A stretch of DNA of 64,000 nucleotides from Thiomonas sp. FB-Cd (GTDB lineage Bacteria; Pseudomonadota; Gammaproteobacteria; Burkholderiales; Burkholderiaceae_C), in contig NZ_JPOE01000002.1 in NCBI RefSeq assembly GCF_000733775.1, positions 2,170,001-2,234,000 on the forward strand. Reading direction: 5' to 3'. Positions 56,143-64,000 of the stretch are shown here, piece by piece (within the stretch, counting starts at the first letter, position 1; each line of letters begins with the position of its first letter). The notes under the pieces were generated by a model that did not search any database, had not been told where the DNA came from, and saw only the letters and a list, made by a program, of their open reading frames with translations. A program made the position numbers and the translations under genes.

Positions 56143-56377
56143 TAGCAACCCCAGGCGCCAAGAGTGTCTGTTCCCATGGCTCAGTCGCCACGTCCATCGG
56201 CAAAAGGCCGACGCCTGTTGCGGCATCCCCCCGCTCTTTCATCGCCTGCCACGCCGCGAGCAACAGCGCTGAACTGCCGTCGGACCGCGAACCCGCTGGC
56301 GCGCGCCCTCTGCCTGGGCTCGTGCATCCGAATGCACAACACCGAGTTCCTGCAAACTGGCATGTCGATCTGGCGAT

Positions 56378-57607
56378 CTAGGGTTGCAACTTATCAATGT
56401 TGACAGCGACCTGGTGGCTTCGGCTCGTATCCACGCTCGTGCTGCCGATCAGGTCCCCAGGCTGTGGCGTTGCATCCCCGCTCGCCGAAACCCGGGCCTC
56501 CACGCGCAGGTCCCTGACCCCGGAAAGCGGATGACCCGGGTCAAGTGAATTGGCATCACTCAGCGCGACGACGGTGGGCAACTGGTTGACACTGCTGCGA
56601 ACTGCCGCAAGCGGCATTGGATTGCCCGGCGCGCGGGCGAACACGAACACCGTGCGCCCGCGCGCTGCCGCACGGAATCGCGGTGCGATCGACACCGCGA
56701 TCTTGAGCGCTTCGCCCGCGGCGGCACGTGGCGCCACCCCGGTCGCCTTCAGCCCGAGAGCGGCACGGTCCCGCTCGACCAGGTTGTGCACGAATCCGTA
56801 GTCTTCCGAGTCCGGCGCGACTTCGCTCTGCGCACGCTCCAGAAGCGGCAGCGCAGCAGCGGGTTCCCCGCGCCTAGTGGCTGCGTATCCCGCCAACATC
56901 AGCGCCAGAAGGTTGTTCGGCTCGAGCTTGAGCGCGCGCAGCGCGAGCTGCTCAGGCCGCCCAACTGGATCGCCGTCGGTCGTCATCGACAACGCATCGG
57001 CATATTCGGCCAACCAAGTTGCATTGCCATTCAGGCTTGGCCCGATCCGGCCGAAGGCCGCGACTGCGTCGCGATAGCGACCGAGTACGGAATAGGAACG
57101 TCCGAGCATTGCCCAGCCAGCCGGGTCGTCCGGATGCTGCGCCAGCTTCGCGGCCAATGAATTGACCATCCCCTGGACCTGGGGCGGAGCGCTGCCGGTG
57201 CTGGGAACCTGGGCAGCCGTGGCCACACCGACGGCTTGCGCACCTCCGACCAGCGCGCCGGGCGTGCCCATCAGCACATAAAGCAATCCCCCGCAGATGG
57301 GCAGCATCAGGGCGACGGTGATCGCGGTTGGCAGTGCGTAGGCCGTCTTCGCAGCGGGCGCTGCCGGCAATGCTTCCTCCAGCACGCGCCGCGTCAATTC
57401 GTCACGGGCACGCGCGAATTCCGCGGCATCGATGGTCCCTTTGGCGTGCTCCATCTCAAGCGCGCCAAGCTCGTCTTGGAGCAATCGGGCATTCAGGCGT
57501 CCTCGGTCAACCCCCGCAACGGACCGCGGAGCAATCATCAGAGGTCGGATGATCAAACCGATCACCACTAGTGTCAGGGCCGCCGCAGCGGCGACAAAGG
57601 CAATCAT
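56378..57607 (-). CDS. ccmI: Cytochrome c biogenesis protein CcmI
   Basis: The 409-residue protein starts MIAFVAAAAALTLVVIGLII with two membrane helices (second near ITVALMLPICGGLLYVLMG) and a periplasmic TPR region (LAQHPDDPAGWAMLGRSYSV). CcmI holds apocytochrome c for heme attachment by CcmF/CcmH. ATG 57607 overlaps the ccmH stop as ATGA; the frame is open further upstream but inside ccmH. It ends the ccm operon and abuts the region next to the IS630 element. Confidence 0.92.
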   Translation of the reverse strand: MIAFVAAAAALTLVVIGLIIRPLMIAPRSVAGVDRGRLNARLLQDELGALEMEHAKGTIDAAEFARARDELTRRVLEEALPAAPAAKTAYALPTAITVALMLPICGGLLYVLMGTPGALVGGAQAVGVATAAQVPSTGSAPPQVQGMVNSLAAKLAQHPDDPAGWAMLGRSYSVLGRYRDAVAAFGRIGPSLNGNATWLAEYADALSMTTDGDPVGRPEQLALRALKLEPNNLLALMLAGYAATRRGEPAAALPLLERAQSEVAPDSEDYGFVHNLVERDRAALGLKATGVAPRAAAGEALKIAVSIAPRFRAAARGRTVFVFARAPGNPMPLAAVRSSVNQLPTVVALSDANSLDPGHPLSGVRDLRVEARVSASGDATPQPGDLIGSTSVDTSRSHQVAVNIDKLQP

Positions 57608-58074
57608 CGTATTTCCTTCACGCCGGCGTCGGCCAGCAGTTGCCTCGCGCGTTCGATTTGCGCGACATCCAGCGGCACGTCCTGTTGTGTGCTGCGCCGA
57701 CGCACGTACATCAACAAGAACCCTAACCCCATCACCAGCAGCACGAACGGTCCGACCCATAGGACAGCCGTCTCGGCGTCGAATGGCGGGCGGTAACGCA
57801 CGTAGTTGCCATAGCGCTGGACCAAATAGTCCTCGATCTGCTGATTGCTGCGCCCCTTCTCCATCATGGTGCGAATCTCGTTGCGAAGGTCGCGCGCCAG
57901 ATCCGCCTGCGACGCGGCCAGTGATTCGTCCTGGCACACCAAGCAGCGCAGGTTTCGGGTCAGCGCCAGCATGCGTTGCTCAACGGCTTCGTTGCGCACC
58001 AGCGGTTGGGCCTCGCCGGCCCAGCCTTGCCCCACACAGGTGATCACAAGCAACAGCGCGAATAGGGATTTCAT
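57604..58074 (-). CDS. ccmH: Cytochrome c biogenesis thiol reductase CcmH
   Basis: The 156-residue protein has a signal peptide, the redox motif LRCLVCQDESLA and one C-terminal membrane helix (VGPFVLLVMGLGFLLMY). It keeps the CxxCH cysteines of apocytochrome c reduced for heme ligation. It overlaps ccmG and ccmI by four bases each. The C-terminal TPR part found in fused enterobacterial CcmH is separate here as CcmI. Confidence 0.95.
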   Translation of the reverse strand: MKSLFALLLVITCVGQGWAGEAQPLVRNEAVEQRMLALTRNLRCLVCQDESLAASQADLARDLRNEIRTMMEKGRSNQQIEDYLVQRYGNYVRYRPPFDAETAVLWVGPFVLLVMGLGFLLMYVRRRSTQQDVPLDVAQIERARQLLADAGVKEIR

Positions 58075-58598
58075 GACGATAGCCTCTTGATCAACGGCAG
58101 CAACTCCTCGGTCATGACGCGGGGCGTAATGGGACCGATGTGCTTATCCACGATGGTTCCGTTGCGGTCGATCACATAGGTTTCCGGAACCCCATAGACC
58201 CCGTAGTTGATGCCTACATGCCCGTTGGCATCGACCGCCACCATCTCGTACGGATCGCCGAACTGGGCAAGCCACATGCGCGCGTCGGGCGACGTGTCCT
58301 TGTAGTCAAGGCCAATCAAGGGAACATGCAGCGAGCGCGCGTAATCGACCAAAATCGGGTGTTCCTCGCGGCAGGACACACACCACGACGCCCAGACATT
58401 GAGCAGCCAGACCTTGCCCTTCATTTGCGACGACGAAAACATCTGTCCGGGGCTGTTGAGTCGCGGAAGGTCGAATGCCGGCGCCTGTTTGCCAATGAGC
58501 GGCGAGGGAATCTTGTGCGGGTCATGCGTGAGCCCCGCAGCCAGGAAGGCAAGCAGGATCACAAAGAGCACGAAGGGAATCAGCCAGATGCGTTTCAT
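58071..58598 (-). CDS. ccmG: Thiol:disulfide interchange protein CcmG (DsbE)
   Basis: The 175-residue thioredoxin-fold protein has one N-terminal membrane anchor and the active site WASWCVSCREEHP, followed by GVPETYVIDRNG with the cis-Pro. It passes reducing power to CcmH and apocytochrome c. ATG 58598 overlaps the ccmF stop. Upstream sequence in the same frame is within ccmF. Confidence 0.95.
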   Translation of the reverse strand: MKRIWLIPFVLFVILLAFLAAGLTHDPHKIPSPLIGKQAPAFDLPRLNSPGQMFSSSQMKGKVWLLNVWASWCVSCREEHPILVDYARSLHVPLIGLDYKDTSPDARMWLAQFGDPYEMVAVDANGHVGINYGVYGVPETYVIDRNGTIVDKHIGPITPRVMTEELLPLIKRLSS

Positions 58599-60535
58599 GA
58601 TGCCACCACACCCTTCAACGACGCGGTGCGCCGCTGCAACAGGCGATAGCGGCGATCTGCCGCGGCCGTCACGCCGCCTACAGCCATCAACAGGCCGCCC
58701 AACCAGATCCAGATCACGAATGGCTTGTAGTACACGCGAACCGCCCAAGCACCGTGATCCAGCGGCTCACCCAGTGAAACGTAGATGTCACGGAAAATCC
58801 CCGTGTCAATCGCAGTGTCCGTCATCGGCATTGCGGAGCTGAAGTAATCCCGCTTTTCCGGGTGCAGGACCGCGAAGACCTTGCCGTCGCGCGCCAGCGT
58901 CAGCTGGCCCTGAGACGCACGGTAATTCGGCCCTGGGACGATTTGCACGCCCTCGAAGCCCACGGTGTACCCGGCGACTTGGGTGGTATCGCCCGGGGCC
59001 ATGCGCAGGTCGCGCTCGATCTGGTAATTCTTCACCAGCGCAACGCCGACGATGGCCACTGCCAGACCGAGGTGTGCGAGCTGCATGCCCCAATAGGCCG
59101 CCGGCGGGTTGCCGCTGCGCAGGCGCTTGCGAATCTGCAGCAACACTGCACTACCCAGCCACACGGCGGTGAACGCCCCGATTGAGGCGCCCGTACTCCA
59201 GTGCCCCATCAGGATCGGCACAATGATCGCCGCCAGCGCGGCCAGAAACGCCGGCCAACGCATCGCCAGCAGCAGGTCAGCCAGCGGCGAGCGCTTCCAG
59301 CGCGCCAGAGGACCCACGGCAGCCAGGAGGAACAGCGGAATGACGATCGGCACAAACACGCTGTTGAAGTATGGCGGACCAACCGACAGCTTGCCCAGGC
59401 CCAGCGCGTCCATCACCAAGGGGTACAGGGTGCCCAGCAGCACGCAGCCGGTAGCCACAACCAGCAGGACGTTGTTGCTCAGCAGCAGAGTCTCACGCGA
59501 GATGAGGTCGAATTTGCCACCCAAGCCGCTGCCCGGCGCGCGCAATGCAAACAGCAAGAGCGAAGCTCCGACGACCAAGGCAAGCAGAAGCAGGATCATG
59601 ACCCCGCGCCGGGGGTCGGTAGCAAAAGCGTGGATCGACGACAGCACCCCGGAGCGCACCAGGAAGGTGCCGAGAAGCGACAGCGAGAACGCACCGATCG
59701 CCAGCAGGACCGTCCAGTTTCGGAAGCTTCCCCGCTTTTCCGTCACCGCCAGCGAATGAAGCAGCGCCGTACCAACCAGCCAGGGCATAAACGATGCGTT
59801 CTCCACAGGATCCCAGAACCACCAGCCTCCCCAACCAAGCTCGTAGTACGACCAGTACGAACCCAGAGCAATGCCGATCGTGAGCGAGACCCAGGCTGCC
59901 AATGCCCAGGGCCGCGACCATCGCGCCCAGGCTGCGTCCAGACGCCCAGCAAGCAATGCAGCGATCGCGAATGCGAATGCCACGGCAAAGCCCACGTAGC
60001 CCATGTACAGCATTGGTGGGTGGCCAACGAGGCCCGGGTCTTGCAGCAGGGGGTTCAGGTCACGCCCATTCAGGGCAGCCGGCAACAGCCGCACAAAGGG
60101 GTCCGACGTGATGTTGATGAACACGAGAAAGCCGGTGGCGATCAAGCCGAGGACCCCAATGACGCGCGCCACCATTTCGTCGGGCAGGCTGCGCGAGAGG
60201 ATCGACACGGCAAAGGTCCAACCGGTAAGCATGAGCAGCCACAGCAAGAATGATCCCTCGTGACCGCCCCAGGTGGCGGCGAACTTGTAGATGGTGGGCA
60301 GCTGCGTGTTGGAGTTCTCGGCCACATAACGGACCGAAAAATCATCGCTCAGGAACGACCACACAAGACAGGCGAAACTGACCAGAACAAGCAAAAACAG
60401 CGCCTGCGCGGCCGGGCGGGCCAGGGCAATCCAGTTGCGATTGCCGCGCCAGGCGCCAATCAGTGGCAGCACGCCCTGCAGCAGGGCAACCGGCAGCGCC
60501 AGCAAGATCGCATAACGTCCGAGTTCGGGAATCAT
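58595..60535 (-). CDS. ccmF: Heme lyase CcmF
   Basis: The 646-residue polytopic membrane protein contains the WWD heme-handling region (YELGWGGWWFWDPVENASFM) and further histidines such as WGGHEGSFLLW. It attaches heme from CcmE to apocytochrome c. About fifteen hydrophobic segments are visible. It overlaps ccmE and ccmG by four bases. Confidence 0.97.
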   Translation of the reverse strand: MIPELGRYAILLALPVALLQGVLPLIGAWRGNRNWIALARPAAQALFLLVLVSFACLVWSFLSDDFSVRYVAENSNTQLPTIYKFAATWGGHEGSFLLWLLMLTGWTFAVSILSRSLPDEMVARVIGVLGLIATGFLVFINITSDPFVRLLPAALNGRDLNPLLQDPGLVGHPPMLYMGYVGFAVAFAFAIAALLAGRLDAAWARWSRPWALAAWVSLTIGIALGSYWSYYELGWGGWWFWDPVENASFMPWLVGTALLHSLAVTEKRGSFRNWTVLLAIGAFSLSLLGTFLVRSGVLSSIHAFATDPRRGVMILLLLALVVGASLLLFALRAPGSGLGGKFDLISRETLLLSNNVLLVVATGCVLLGTLYPLVMDALGLGKLSVGPPYFNSVFVPIVIPLFLLAAVGPLARWKRSPLADLLLAMRWPAFLAALAAIIVPILMGHWSTGASIGAFTAVWLGSAVLLQIRKRLRSGNPPAAYWGMQLAHLGLAVAIVGVALVKNYQIERDLRMAPGDTTQVAGYTVGFEGVQIVPGPNYRASQGQLTLARDGKVFAVLHPEKRDYFSSAMPMTDTAIDTGIFRDIYVSLGEPLDHGAWAVRVYYKPFVIWIWLGGLLMAVGGVTAAADRRYRLLQRRTASLKGVVAS

Positions 60536-60972
60536 TTTTGTAGTGTCCTTGAAGCTTCGCGGGCCTGGACGATGGCGTCCTTGGCCTCAGGAGGCATGTA
60601 GTCGGCGCTGTGCTTGGCCAGCACCTGCGTCGCTCGAAATTGGCCGTGCGGTCCGAGGGTGCCCTGCGCAACGACGCCTCGGCCCTCGGCGAACAGGTCG
60701 GGAAGGATTCCCGTATAGGTGACAGGTACCTGCTTCGCAGTGTCGGTAATGACAAAATGCACGGTCATGCCGTCGCGCCGCAGACTGCCCTTCTCGACAA
60801 GTCCGCCGAGGCGGAACATGGCCGCGTGTGGCGCCTGTCCGTCGACGATCTGGCTCGGCGTGACGAACAGCGCGATCGAGCCGTTAAGCGCGCGCAGCAC
60901 CAGCGTGGAGGCGATGGCCAGGGCAATGAGGCCAAGGGCGATCAACCCCAGCCGACGATGACGGGCTTTCAT
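60532..60972 (-). CDS. ccmE: Heme chaperone CcmE
   Basis: The 146-residue protein has one N-terminal membrane helix (LGLIALGLIALAIASTLVLR) and a periplasmic OB-fold with TYTGILPDLFAEGRGVV. The heme-binding His is in VLAKHSADYMPP. CcmE carries heme from CcmC to CcmF. It overlaps ccmD and ccmF by four bases each. Confidence 0.96.
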   Translation of the reverse strand: MKARHRRLGLIALGLIALAIASTLVLRALNGSIALFVTPSQIVDGQAPHAAMFRLGGLVEKGSLRRDGMTVHFVITDTAKQVPVTYTGILPDLFAEGRGVVAQGTLGPHGQFRATQVLAKHSADYMPPEAKDAIVQAREASRTLQK

Positions 60973-61181
60973 GCCAACCGCTCCTGTAACTCCTGCAACT
61001 CCTGCAACTCCAGTCGGTCCACGACCCCGCGACGTCGCAGCGCACCCAGCGCGGCGCTGCGACGACCGCGCAAGCCGACGATTTCAATGACCAGTGCCAG
61101 GGCGCACGACAGCACACTGCCCCAGACGTATGGGCCGTAGCCCCCCATGGCGAAAAATTCAGCCGCTGAATGCCAGATCAT
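60969..61181 (-). CDS. ccmD: Heme exporter accessory protein CcmD
   Basis: The 70-residue protein has MIWHSAAEFFAMGGYGPYVW, a membrane helix (GSVLSCALALVIEIVGLRG) and a charged tail, the CcmD pattern. It helps release heme-loaded CcmE from CcmABC. The tail ends LELQELQELQERLA, coded by a nine-base tandem repeat at 60981-61016. It overlaps ccmC's stop and ccmE's start. Confidence 0.88.
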   Translation of the reverse strand: MIWHSAAEFFAMGGYGPYVWGSVLSCALALVIEIVGLRGRRSAALGALRRRGVVDRLELQELQELQERLA

Positions 61182-61927
61182 GTTTGGACCTCCCTGAGTC
61201 GATGCACCCATTCCGTACCGGATTCGCGCTCAAGGATGATGACCCGCACGCGAACAAGTACGACAGCAATCGTGTACATCCATGCGGCGAAGGCCATGAG
61301 CAGCATGCCGGCGAGCATGGTCATGGCCATCGACGGCGCGTGGGTGAGCGACACCGACGCACCCTGATGCAAGGTGTTCCACCATTGAACCGAAAAATAG
61401 ATGATGGGAATGTTGACCGTGCCAACCAGTGCCAGCACGCCGCAGGCGCGGTCGGCCCGCTGCGGGTCGTCGATCGCCGCGTGCAGCGCCAGAAATCCGA
61501 GATACAGGAACAGGAGAATGAGTTCAGAGGTCAAGCGCGCGTCCCACACCCACCACGTGCCCCACATCGGCTTACCCCACAGGGAGCCGGTGACCAGCGC
61601 CAGCGCCGTGAACATGGCTCCTGTTGGCGCCAGAGCCAGCGACATCATGCCCGACAGCCGTGTGCGAAAGCTCAGGCCCAGTGCCGACCAAAAGGCCATC
61701 ACCAAATAGATGAACATGGACATCCACGAGGCCGGCACGTGCAGGAAGATGATGCGGTATCCATCGCCCTGCTGGGCATCGGGCGGGGCCACGAAAAAGC
61801 CGATCCATAGCCCGGTCACGCAAGCCACCAGCGCCAGTGCGGAAAACCAGGGAATCAGCCTGCCAGCCAACGGGTAGAAGGTTGCCGGACTGGCGTAGCG
61901 ATACCAGGAGACTCTTGCGTTTTTCAT
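61178..61927 (-). CDS. ccmC: Heme exporter permease CcmC
   Basis: The 249-residue six-helix protein carries the WWD motif WGTWWVWDARLTSEL and conserved periplasmic His residues (FLHVPASWM and LHQGAS), and loads heme onto CcmE. ATG 61927 overlaps the ccmB stop as ATGA. The open frame extends upstream into ccmB, but without relevance. Confidence 0.96.
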   Translation of the reverse strand: MKNARVSWYRYASPATFYPLAGRLIPWFSALALVACVTGLWIGFFVAPPDAQQGDGYRIIFLHVPASWMSMFIYLVMAFWSALGLSFRTRLSGMMSLALAPTGAMFTALALVTGSLWGKPMWGTWWVWDARLTSELILLFLYLGFLALHAAIDDPQRADRACGVLALVGTVNIPIIYFSVQWWNTLHQGASVSLTHAPSMAMTMLAGMLLMAFAAWMYTIAVVLVRVRVIILERESGTEWVHRLREVQT

Positions 61928-62592
61928 TCGAGTGCGATCCTCACTGCGGCGGTGGTCGCGAGCGGCCCGAAAAATGCGGCGACAACCAGCATCGCGCCGA
62001 GTAGCGCGAAATGGCCCCAATAATCGAGTCCGGCCGCCTGTGCGGCGACCGCCCCGGTCCCAAAAATCAATGCCGGCACATACAGCGGCAACACCAACAA
62101 GGCGAGCAACGCCCCGCCCCCGCGCAGCCCGAGGGTCAACGCCGCACCGATGGCACCGATAAGGGCCAAGAGCGGCGTGCCAATCAGCAAGCCGAGTGTC
62201 AGAAGGGCCAACGCCGGGGTATCCAGCTGGTATTGCAGCCCCAACACCGGGGCCAGGACCACCAGTGGCAGCCCCGCCACCACCCAGTGCGCGCCGATCT
62301 TGCCCGCGATGAGCCACGCCAGGGGTGTCGGCGATAGCGCCATTTGCTCAAGCGTGCCGTCGGCATAGTCATCAGCGAACAGACGATGCAGACCGAGCAG
62401 GGTTGACAGCAGCGCTGCGACCCAAAGAACGCCAGGTCCAATGGTGCGAAGCAACGCGGGCTGCGGGCCGCCGCCGAGCGGAAACAGACTGGCGACAATC
62501 ACGAAAAAAAACATCGCGGTCACCGCATCGCTGCGACGGCGCATCGCAAGCAAAAGCTCCCGTCTCAACATCGCCAGAAGGGCTGTCTTCAT
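61924..62592 (-). CDS. ccmB: Heme exporter permease CcmB
   Basis: The 222-residue protein has about six membrane helices and the CcmB motifs LFPLGGGPQPALLRTIGPGV and FADDYADGTLEQM. With CcmA it forms an ABC-type complex that drives release of holo-CcmE. It lies 3 bases after ccmA. The motif DDYADGTLEQ is almost invariant in the family. Confidence 0.96.
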   Translation of the reverse strand: MKTALLAMLRRELLLAMRRRSDAVTAMFFFVIVASLFPLGGGPQPALLRTIGPGVLWVAALLSTLLGLHRLFADDYADGTLEQMALSPTPLAWLIAGKIGAHWVVAGLPLVVLAPVLGLQYQLDTPALALLTLGLLIGTPLLALIGAIGAALTLGLRGGGALLALLVLPLYVPALIFGTGAVAAQAAGLDYWGHFALLGAMLVVAAFFGPLATTAAVRIALE

Positions 62593-62595
62593 GGT

Positions 62596-63219
62596 TTACA
62601 AATCCAGCTCGCGGCCGCCCGACAATCCGATCGTCTGGTGGCTGGTCAGCACAGCGAGGCCGCCCGCGTGCAAGTGCTCCTCGACGAGTTCGCCGATCAG
62701 ATCCACCGCACTGGTGTCGAGCGCCGAAAGTGGCTCGTCGAGGATCCACAATGCAGCCGGGCGCAGCAACAGGCGGGCAAGCAACGCACGCCGGTGCTGA
62801 CCCTGAGACAGTGCGCGCAGGGGCAGATCTTCCCTGCCCCGCAGGCCCAGGCGCGCCAGTGCCTTGAGCACAGGCACCTCGTCCAGATGCTGGCCATCGA
62901 GGGCCGCGGCCAGACGAAGGTTCTCCAGCGCGCTGAGGTCTTCCTTCAGGCCGCTGCGGTGCCCCAGATAGAGCACCGCGCCTCGGAAATCATCGCCGGC
63001 GCGCGCCAGCTCCGAGCCGTTCCAGCGCACCACGCCATCGTGGGGGACAGCCAGCCCTGCCAGCAACCGCAACAAGCTGGTCTTGCCGGCGCCGTTGGCC
63101 CCGCGCACGTGCAGCCATTCACCCGCGCTGAGGCCGAAATCCAGACCGCGAAAAAGCATGCGCGTACCACGCTCACAGGCCAGCCCTTCCACCCGGAGGG
63201 TGTTGGCGACGGCGTTCAT
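62596..63219 (-). CDS. ccmA: Heme exporter ATP-binding protein CcmA
   Basis: The 207-residue ABC ATPase has Walker A GANGAGKTSLLRL, the signature LSQGQHRRALLARLLL and Walker B LWILDEPLSALD. It is the first gene of the nine-gene ccm operon. In-frame ATGs at 63228 and 63219 are both possible; the latter has better spacing to a GGG sequence. An earlier ATG at 63309 adds non-conserved residues. Confidence 0.94.
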   Translation of the reverse strand: MNAVANTLRVEGLACERGTRMLFRGLDFGLSAGEWLHVRGANGAGKTSLLRLLAGLAVPHDGVVRWNGSELARAGDDFRGAVLYLGHRSGLKEDLSALENLRLAAALDGQHLDEVPVLKALARLGLRGREDLPLRALSQGQHRRALLARLLLRPAALWILDEPLSALDTSAVDLIGELVEEHLHAGGLAVLTSHQTIGLSGGRELDL

Positions 63220-63449
63220 CTGGCCCATCCCTGCCGGAGCACTGCTTGCCCCGGCACCCATCGTGTCGGGCACCGGAAAGCCAATCGTAAGCGGACAACA
63301 CGGTTGCACATGGATCTCAACAGAGCGAAGACTTCGAACACCTTCAGTTGCAATCTATTGCATGCAATCAAGGCCAGTTTTGATGCTGGTCAACCCGATC
63401 CAAACTTGCCGCGGCATGTGTCGGGAGCCACGCACGCACCGGCATTTGC

Positions 63450-63463
63450 TTGACCTGCATCAA
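63450..63463 (+). promoter_or_regulatory. FNR/ANR-like box
   Basis: TTGAC-CTGC-ATCAA differs from the consensus TTGAT-N4-ATCAA at one base. Its centre is about 40 bases before a plausible start point for the + strand gene at 63589 (TACCTA at 63484-63489 as -10), the position of a class II FNR site. It is 231 bases from ccmA on the other strand and could also influence that operon. Confidence 0.55.
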
Positions 63464-63588
63464 GCCCGAGGTATGGCGCCCTACCTAGACTTGGGCCGAC
63501 TCTGTGCACGCGTGTTTGCGCGCACCCGCGTCGATCGCTCATGTACCGCTGTGCCGCGCCCACCTAGCCTCGTCTGCAAACGCCCCTG

Positions 63589-64000
63589 ATGGCATCGACA
63601 ATACGCCCGCCGCTGGCCGTGGGCGCGCTCGCCGTGATCACGATCATCGCGATCTCGGTATCCGTCACGTTGCTTCTGGCGGATTTGCGCCACCGCGCCA
63701 CCACCCGCGACAGCCAGGAAACGACGAGCCTGACTCGCATGCTGGCCGAGCAGACTGCGCAGGCCTTCAAGCGCACCGACGTTGCGCTGCGCAGCGTCGA
63801 CGAGCGCTTGCAGTCGCCATTCGTCAGCCAACTCGCACTCGACAGCCTTCCGGTGCACCTTCTCCTGCTGTCGCGCTTGTCCGGCATGGGACAGGCTGGT
63901 GCACTCTTTATCGCCGATGCCCAGGGTCGGGTGGTGAGTTCGTCGCGGCAGTTTCCAGCACCGGCGCTGTCCGTGGCGGATCGCCCATATTTCAAGGCAT
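63589..64000 (+). CDS. Membrane sensor protein, N-terminal part (continues past the window)
   Basis: The frame from ATG 63589 is open to the window edge. It starts with a membrane helix (LAVGALAVITIIAISVSVTL) followed by a periplasmic region with MLAEQTAQAFKRTDVALRSV, LLLLSRLSGMGQAGALFIAD and the motif ADRPYFKA, typical of Cache-type sensor domains ahead of diguanylate cyclases or histidine kinases. The output domain lies outside the window, so the signalling type cannot be told. Confidence 0.75.
   Translation, partial: MASTIRPPLAVGALAVITIIAISVSVTLLLADLRHRATTRDSQETTSLTRMLAEQTAQAFKRTDVALRSVDERLQSPFVSQLALDSLPVHLLLLSRLSGMGQAGALFIADAQGRVVSSSRQFPAPALSVADRPYFKA

Noticed and set aside
56145..56377. 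Continuation of the exonuclease gene as a GIY-YIG domain beyond the second IS630
   Set aside because: After excision the frame meets TAG immediately, and no GIY-YIG motif is seen in the 230 bases before ccmI.

Overview
The window looks like the chromosome of a GC-rich betaproteobacterium of the order Burkholderiales. The cytochrome oxidase assembly block, the argB/5'-nucleotidase/slmA block, the bioC-like/trmL neighbourhood and the complete ccm operon are all typical of that order. The PQQ enzymes, DsrE proteins and IS630/TnpB elements recall sulfur-oxidising, metal-tolerant genera such as Thiomonas. That genus guess is inference only.

Layout. 0.2-2.6 kb: a TetR regulator and a carboxymuconolactone-decarboxylase-like gene split by an IS630 element; excising the element plus one TA rebuilds the gene. 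2.6-4.3 kb: a type II haloacid dehalogenase followed by two decayed genes, one of DsrE type. 4.3-6.7 kb: a DEAD-box helicase converging on gluQ. 6.8-15 kb: aa3-type cytochrome c oxidase and its assembly genes (ctaB, ctaA, a CxxxC protein, SURF1, cox3, DUF2970, a small assembly protein, cox1, cox2, DUF2244); ctaG is not in its usual place. 15.3-17.2 kb: a BioC-like methyltransferase and trmL. 17.3-24.4 kb: a TetR-headed fatty-acid beta-oxidation operon. 24.9-27.3 kb: slmA, a pyrimidine 5'-nucleotidase and argB. 27.5-32.6 kb: a DUF1345 membrane protein, then an AcoR-like sigma-54 activator divergent from an aldehyde dehydrogenase and a DUF779 protein.

The most interesting part is 32.7-46.4 kb, a PQQ alcohol-oxidation island. 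One arm (+ strand) encodes a PQQ dehydrogenase with the Asp-X-Asp signature of lanthanide enzymes, a fusion of a XoxJ-like binding protein with a cytochrome c, two TonB-dependent receptors, an EthD-family protein and a Sel1-repeat protein. The other arm (- strand) encodes a cytochrome c, a second Asp-X-Asp PQQ dehydrogenase and an isolated 24-residue pqqA. Two DsrE-family exported proteins lie between the arms. The arrangement suggests a periplasmic alcohol-oxidation system with its own electron carriers and outer-membrane import, perhaps for lanthanide or a metallophore, feeding aldehyde to the upstream dehydrogenase.

47.5-52.8 kb: an acid-phosphatase/phospholipase-C-like lipoprotein, a putative outer-membrane protein, a PEBP protein and an RNase Z-like hydrolase. 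53-56.2 kb: a TnpB element with an internal amber codon, a DnaQ-like exonuclease whose stop codon was hit by a second IS630 element, and that element. 56.4-63.2 kb: ccmABCDEFGHI in one tightly overlapped operon. The right edge holds the start of a membrane sensor gene preceded by an FNR-like box.

Caution: seven broken reading frames (thiolase, both TonB receptors, leaders of a PQQ dehydrogenase and a DsrE gene) are each repaired by adding one base to a homopolymer run. This suggests homopolymer undercalls in the assembly rather than real pseudogenes.
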